Part shown: in pieces, positions 5,598 to 8,907 of the stretch
Position numbering within the stretch: position 1 is the first letter of the stretch
How the letters are laid out: every line of letters begins with the position of its first letter
Source of the DNA: CAUZEO01 sp963578625
GTDB taxonomy: Bacteria > Verrucomicrobiota > Kiritimatiellia > SLOV01
Length of the DNA stretch: 8,907 nucleotides
Direction: 5' to 3'
Assembly: GCA_963578625.1 (NCBI GenBank)
Contig: CAUZEO010000220.1
Coordinates: 1-8,907 of the forward strand
The notes under the pieces: generated by a model
The model's input: only the letters and a program-made list of their open reading frames with translations
Database searches by the model: none
What the model was told of the DNA's origin: nothing
Position numbers and translations under genes: made by a program

Positions 5598-6752
5598 ATA
5601 GGCCGCCTCACGAAGGGGCTGGAAGAGGAAGTCTACACCGGCACGCCGGATGGAGACATTGTCGGCATGTCTCACCTGGTGAAGGAGGCGATGCCTGACT
5701 TTCATACGGAGCCCGACTGCAGGAATTCCGAATTTGCGACGACGCCGCATCGTGACTACGAACAACTTTTTCACGAATTCATGGGGTATCGGATGCGCCT
5801 GCGCGAGTTTATACGATCGAGAGGGGATTATACCCTGGTGCCGGGCGGGGCTCTCTCCCTGGGTGACGCGTCCGCGTTTCAGATCACCGATCCCGACAAT
5901 GAATATTACCAGTACATCCGGGACTCGTACGGCACAAACGTCGTCACTGCCAGCACCCACATCAGTGTCGGTGTGGATGATACGGAGGAGATCATTCGCC
6001 TCTACAGAGTGCTGCGCTGCGAGGCCGCTCTCTACCTCGCCATCACCGCGGCGTCGCCCTGGCTTGACGGGGAGGCCACCGGATATCATTCGACCCGTTG
6101 GCATGTATTTCCAAGAACGCCGCCGGTTGTTCCGTTTTTCAGAAACCATGAGGAGTATGCGACGTGGATGGGAGTGAAGCTTACCTCGGGAGAGATGCAG
6201 AACACGCGCCATCTTTGGCTCTCTGCGAGACCCAACGGCAACGAACTGCCGCGGCTTCTGAATCGCGTAGAGTTGCGGATTTGCGATCGAATTTCCTATC
6301 CGAGTACGCTCTTTGGTGTAACGGCGCTGCTGGAGGCTCGGATCCTTTACCTGCTGGATCACCCCGAGGCGGATCCATTCATCTCGGGCGTCGCCGGCGC
6401 CGACGAGTTGGTTCAATACGCGGCGGAGAACGAAGCCGCAGTAAGCCTTGCCAGCCTTGATTCCTCCGTATGGCGTTGGACAGACGGCGCCAGGGTGCCG
6501 GTGCGCACATGGATCGACGAGATGATGGACGAGGTCCGCCCGTATGCGATGGCAGGGGCATTCGACGGGTTTTTCAGCGGTGTAACCCGAATCATGGAGA
6601 AAGGTTCGATCGCACAGCGCTGGCTGGAGCGCCAGCAACAGGGCGAATCCGTTCGGGACATTCTTCGGGATGCGATCCTGCACGCTGAGATCTGCGATGA
6701 AGCCTGCAGCAAGGCGCCCTGCGATTGTTTTTCTGAAATGGAGGATGCGTGA
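5598..6752 (+). CDS. gshA: Glutamate-cysteine ligase, GCS2 family, cyanobacterial/plant-like type
   Basis: This enzyme makes gamma-glutamylcysteine from Glu, Cys and ATP, the first step of glutathione synthesis. The frame reads LTKGLEEEVYTGTPDGDIVG at 5607-5666, matching the conserved family N-terminus whose Glu residues bind metal. It continues with (numbered from ATG 5667) EPDCRNSEF (15-23), GDYTLVPGGALSLG (53-66), YGTNVVTASTHISVG (88-102), SPWLDGEATGYHSTRW (130-145), MQNTRHLWLSARPNG (177-191) and NRVELRICD (199-207). ATG 5667 would remove the Glu motif, so the true start lies between the TAA at 5574 and 5607. No ATG, GTG or TTG exists there; ATA 5598 and CTG 5580 are the only near-cognate options. 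I set 5598 provisionally. Either an unusual start, a lost start (damaged gene) or a sequence error applies. The family call is secure. Confidence 0.9.
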   Translation: MGRLTKGLEEEVYTGTPDGDIVGMSHLVKEAMPDFHTEPDCRNSEFATTPHRDYEQLFHEFMGYRMRLREFIRSRGDYTLVPGGALSLGDASAFQITDPDNEYYQYIRDSYGTNVVTASTHISVGVDDTEEIIRLYRVLRCEAALYLAITAASPWLDGEATGYHSTRWHVFPRTPPVVPFFRNHEEYATWMGVKLTSGEMQNTRHLWLSARPNGNELPRLLNRVELRICDRISYPSTLFGVTALLEARILYLLDHPEADPFISGVAGADELVQYAAENEAAVSLASLDSSVWRWTDGARVPVRTWIDEMMDEVRPYAMAGAFDGFFSGVTRIMEKGSIAQRWLERQQQGESVRDILRDAILHAEICDEACSKAPCDCFSEMEDA

Positions 6753-7796
6753 ATGTTGAATGAGATCCAGGTTGGAATTATCGGGGCGGGCGCGAACTCG
6801 ATGCTGCACCATATTCCGAAGGTACAGGCCATCAGCGGTGTCAGGGTGGCAGGGGTGTGCAACCGGAGCCGTGAATCGGGGGACCGGGTGGCCAATGAGT
6901 TCGCGATACCGCAAGTGTATAACGATTGGGTGGAGATGGTGAACGACGAGGCAATCGATGCGATTGTTATCGGCACCTGGCCGTATATGCACTGTCCGGC
7001 CACCTGTGCGGCGCTCGAAGCAGGAAAGCATGTCATGACCGAGGCGCGAATGGCCATGAATGCTGCGGAGGCGCATCAGATGCTGAAGGCATCGCTCGCC
7101 CGGCCCGAGCTTGTGGCCCAGATTGTCCCGTCGCCCATGACGCTTCGATTCGATCGGACGATACGCCGTCTCCTCGAGGAAGGGTATGTCGGGGATCTGC
7201 GCGTTGTCGACATTGACGGCAGCACCGGCTCGTTCACCGACTCGTCGGCGGTCATGACCTGGCGGCAGGATGTAGGGCTCAGCGGTCTCAATATCATGAG
7301 CATGGGAATCTGGTACGAAGCGATGGCTCGCTGGGTGGGGCATGCATTGCGCGTCCTGGCAACCACTCGGGTCTTCGAGAATACGAGAAAGGATGAGGAC
7401 GGGAATGCGAGACGAATCGAGGTTCCCGATCATGTGGATATCCTGGCCGAGCTGATCTGCGGAGTGCAGGCACATCTCCGATTCAGCGACACCACCGCCT
7501 TCAGTCCCGCCTCCAATACCGCCCACATATACGGCACCGAAGGAATGCTGAAGCTGGATCTCAACTCGAATGAACTTCTGGGGGCCCGGCGCGGCGACGC
7601 TTCTATGGCGGTCATCAAAATCCCCGACGAAGAATCCCAGGACTGGCGCGTGGAAGAGGAGTTCATTGGCGCCATTCGCGGGCAGGAGAAGATCCGTCTC
7701 ACAACGTTCGAAGAAGGCGTCTGGTACATGGAATTCACTGAAGCCGTGAATCGGAGCTCGAAGCTGGGGCAGGCAGTGGCGCTGCCGCTGAGTTAG
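6753..7796 (+). CDS. Gfo/Idh/MocA-fold oxidoreductase with altered catalytic motif
   Basis: The 347-residue protein has the family's two-part build. The N-terminal NAD(P)-binding Rossmann domain shows VGIIGAGANS (7-16), the second-strand region VRVAGVCNRS (30-39) and AIDAIVIGTWPYMH (67-80). The C-terminal alpha/beta domain follows from about 125. Family members usually carry Glu-Lys-Pro, whose Lys is catalytic; here the site is E97-A98-R99 in HVMTEARMAM. The downstream DxGxHxxD site reads SMGIWYEA (183-190), so Asp and His are also gone. It may be an inactive or differently acting subfamily. ATG 6753 follows the gshA TGA with no gap, and GGAGG lies just upstream inside gshA, so translation is coupled. 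This suggests a role tied to thiol or glutathione metabolism, with unknown substrate. Confidence 0.9.
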   Translation: MLNEIQVGIIGAGANSMLHHIPKVQAISGVRVAGVCNRSRESGDRVANEFAIPQVYNDWVEMVNDEAIDAIVIGTWPYMHCPATCAALEAGKHVMTEARMAMNAAEAHQMLKASLARPELVAQIVPSPMTLRFDRTIRRLLEEGYVGDLRVVDIDGSTGSFTDSSAVMTWRQDVGLSGLNIMSMGIWYEAMARWVGHALRVLATTRVFENTRKDEDGNARRIEVPDHVDILAELICGVQAHLRFSDTTAFSPASNTAHIYGTEGMLKLDLNSNELLGARRGDASMAVIKIPDEESQDWRVEEEFIGAIRGQEKIRLTTFEEGVWYMEFTEAVNRSSKLGQAVALPLS

Positions 7797-7826
7797 CCGG
7801 CAGATCTGGGGACTTTTCACTTTCCC

Positions 7827-7862
7827 TCATGCTTTGATAGGCTTCGGGCCAGAGCATGATTT
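7827..7862 (+). terminator. Weak hairpin after the glutathione operon (possible terminator)
   Basis: TCATGCT (7827-7833) pairs with AGCATGA (7853-7859), with two more pairs beyond a mismatch, a loop of about 13 bases and only three T residues after it. It starts about 30 bp after the oxidoreductase stop codon. It is a poor match to an intrinsic terminator and overlaps a possible start of the next, broken gene. Confidence 0.3.
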
Positions 7863-8145
7863 CGCATCATCCTCATGAATCGAACCGAACGTCCTGGTTG
7901 TGAGCGGGGTTGTGGGCCGTATTCATCTATTCGACCATACCGCTCGCCCCGGCCCTGCGCACGTATGTGGACGATGCCGTCGGGCGGATTTGGTCCGCAT
8001 ACCTGGTGATAGCCGTTGTTCTGGTCGGCGGACTCTTCGCTGCGGGAAAGCTGTGGAAGGGCATCCGGCGCATCCAATGGATGTCCATGATTCTGCTGGT
8101 TTCGATCGGCTCGGTCTACATCGTCTGGACGCATTTCACAGACCC
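7856..8145 (+). pseudogene. Broken membrane-protein gene, N-terminal part (VanZ-like look)
   Basis: The frame from ATG 7856 runs into TGA at 7901-7903 (SWL-stop-AGLW). Beyond the stop, the same frame continues as a natural membrane protein: LWAVFIYSTIPLAPALRTYV, a second hydrophobic segment SAYLVIAVVLVGGLFAAGKL and a third WMSMILLVSIGSVYIVW, ending near THFTDP at about 8145. ATG 7875, one frame over, gives MNRTERPGCE and would also join this protein if one base were missing near 7900. The first hydrophobic segment and following STIPLAP recall VanZ-family N-termini, but the diagnostic HFxEYG motif is absent because the frame breaks. A shorter product from TTG 7910 is possible. Substantial doubt remains over the family. 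Confidence 0.55.
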
Positions 8146-8594
8146 GACAGCTACCAGGAATTTCTTTCGGAATACACTTCGACTAAAGATGCGTTTCTTC
8201 ATGAGGCTCGCGTACACCTGTTCCGCCGGGACAGGTACCGGCATCGACTGGCGGCGGCTGAGGACCGGGAGGCAGCCGATGCGTACGCGATCATTGCATC
8301 CCGGGAAAATCTGATCATGGAGCGCTATTTCCCGCACACCATGCGAACACCATTTTCCGACTTCGCCGCGATACGGTCTCCTCCCTCCAAGAGGCTCAAA
8401 ACCCGGACGCGCTTTACAGAAGTCCGGTGAGCAACCATGTTGTGACCCGATTGACGATTCTGCAGGTAATTTTCCGAATGCTGGCGATCGGGGCGGGATG
8501 GATCCTGGCTTGCAGCAGTCTTTACCTCTTGGCAGCAAGCCGTTTACGGGGAAAATCGATCACCGGGGCGGAGTCCGGTACTTTGTCAGAATGA
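8137..8594 (+). pseudogene. Broken gene, C-terminal part with internal frameshift, coupled to the sigma factor
   Basis: From about 8137 the natural-looking protein is in the frame one base back: DSYQEFLSEYTSTKDAFL, then EARVHLFRRDRYRHRLAAAE and IIASRENLIMERYFPHTM, charged and helical. Near 8342-8347 it moves to the third frame: NTIFRLRRDTVSSLQEAQNP, YRSPVSNHVVTRLTILQV, then a hydrophobic segment MLAIGAGWILACSSLYLLA, stopping at TGA 8592-8594. One missing base near 8345 would restore a continuous HTMRNTIFRLRR. It may be the rest of the gene at 7856 or a second gene joined to it by deletion. No family is recognised. The stop overlaps the sigma-factor ATG by ATGA, an arrangement typical of intact operons. 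Confidence 0.5.
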
Positions 8595-8907
8595 TGGCGG
8601 AAAAGGTGAATAAATCCGGTTTCGAGGCGTCAAACAAGGAGACGGATCAGGCTGACACTATGTCCGATATTGGACCGTTTCTGGAAAGAGCGAAGAATGG
8701 CGATGAAGAAGCGTTCAGCGAAATTGTGCGCGTTTTTCATGATCGCGTTTACGCGGTGGCCTTTCGATATGTCCAGAATACCGAAGACGCCGCGGATATG
8801 GCGCAGAAGGCCTGGATTCGTGCTTGGAAGAAACTTGCAACATTTCAGCAAAGATCCTCGTTTTATACTTGGATGTACCGGGTGGTAGCGTCCGTATGTC
8901 TGGATCA
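8591..8907 (+). CDS. ECF-type RNA polymerase sigma factor, N-terminal part (runs off the window)
   Basis: ECF sigma factors direct RNA polymerase to stress or envelope regulons. The visible 105 residues include sigma-70 region 2. FLERAKNGDEEAFSEIVRVF leads into HDRVYAVAFRYV, then NTEDAADMAQKAWIRAWKKL (the core-binding 2.2 segment, usually DAEDLVQETFLRAW) and SSFYTWMYRVVAS (the -10 recognition 2.4 segment, usually FRTWLYRIA). The gene continues past 8907, so region 4 is not seen. ATG 8591 overlaps the upstream stop as ATGA but has a weak ribosome-binding site. ATG 8660 (MSDIGPFLERA) matches the usual ECF N-terminal length better and is a serious alternative. Any anti-sigma factor would lie beyond the window. 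Confidence 0.88.
   Translation, partial: MMAEKVNKSGFEASNKETDQADTMSDIGPFLERAKNGDEEAFSEIVRVFHDRVYAVAFRYVQNTEDAADMAQKAWIRAWKKLATFQQRSSFYTWMYRVVASVCLD

Noticed and set aside
5430..7820. Open frame of 796 codons on the minus strand across gshA and the oxidoreductase
   Set aside because: It is antisense to two clearly recognised genes and reads as low-order sequence rich in Arg, His and Pro with no motif; it is a shadow of GC-rich codon use.
7901..7903. TGA read as an amino acid (recoding or alternative code) in the membrane-protein gene
   Set aside because: TGA ends cmk, acyP, the phosphoesterase, the secreted protein and gshA here, and the same gene also has frame breaks; no selenocysteine element was seen.
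7900..8430. Continuous 176-codon frame from GTG 7900 as an intact gene
   Set aside because: Its first two thirds are an out-of-frame reading of the membrane segments; only the last part looks like real protein.

Overview
The window (8,907 bp, moderately GC-rich by eye, mostly + strand) looks like chromosomal DNA from a Gram-negative-type bacterium. It has the aroA-cmk junction, an MEP-pathway ispD homologue, a protein with an export signal, both glutathione-synthesis genes, and an ECF sigma factor. The phylum cannot be fixed from sequence alone. The many short intergenic repeats (GTAG-headed palindromes, 9-bp CACGAAG/CACGGAG units, AAAACT units) and the style of the secreted protein recall uncultured Planctomycetota/Verrucomicrobiota/Hydrogenedentota-type genomes, but this is a low-confidence inference.

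Left part (1-3276). The last 26 codons of an EPSP synthase (aroA) are followed by cytidylate kinase (cmk). About 660 bp without a gene follow, filled with decayed short repeats and hairpins and ending in a good promoter for ispD. ispD, an acylphosphatase (TTG start, 1 bp after ispD) and, after about 100 bp, a calcineurin-like metallophosphoesterase run in the same direction. The IspD homologue has lost several residues of its CTP-binding and MEP-binding sites.

Middle (3380-5500). A secreted protein of unknown function is followed by a GTAG-headed hairpin. A tRNA-Lys(CTT) lies on the minus strand, diverging from gshB. A perfect 7-bp inverted repeat sits between the two.

Right part (4552-7796). 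gshB (ATP-grasp glutathione synthetase), gshA (GCS2, cyanobacterial/plant-type glutamate-cysteine ligase) and a Gfo/Idh/MocA-fold protein form a likely operon. The last two abut exactly. The oxidoreductase has Glu-Ala-Arg where the family has Glu-Lys-Pro, and it also lacks the usual Asp/His of the substrate site. gshA has no ATG, GTG or TTG at its family-conserved N-terminus; an AAAACT microsatellite lies directly upstream.

End (7797-8907). A broken membrane-protein gene is readable only by moving through successive frames, each step fitting a 1-nt deletion. Its last frame overlaps the start of an ECF sigma factor by ATGA. The sigma factor runs off the window.
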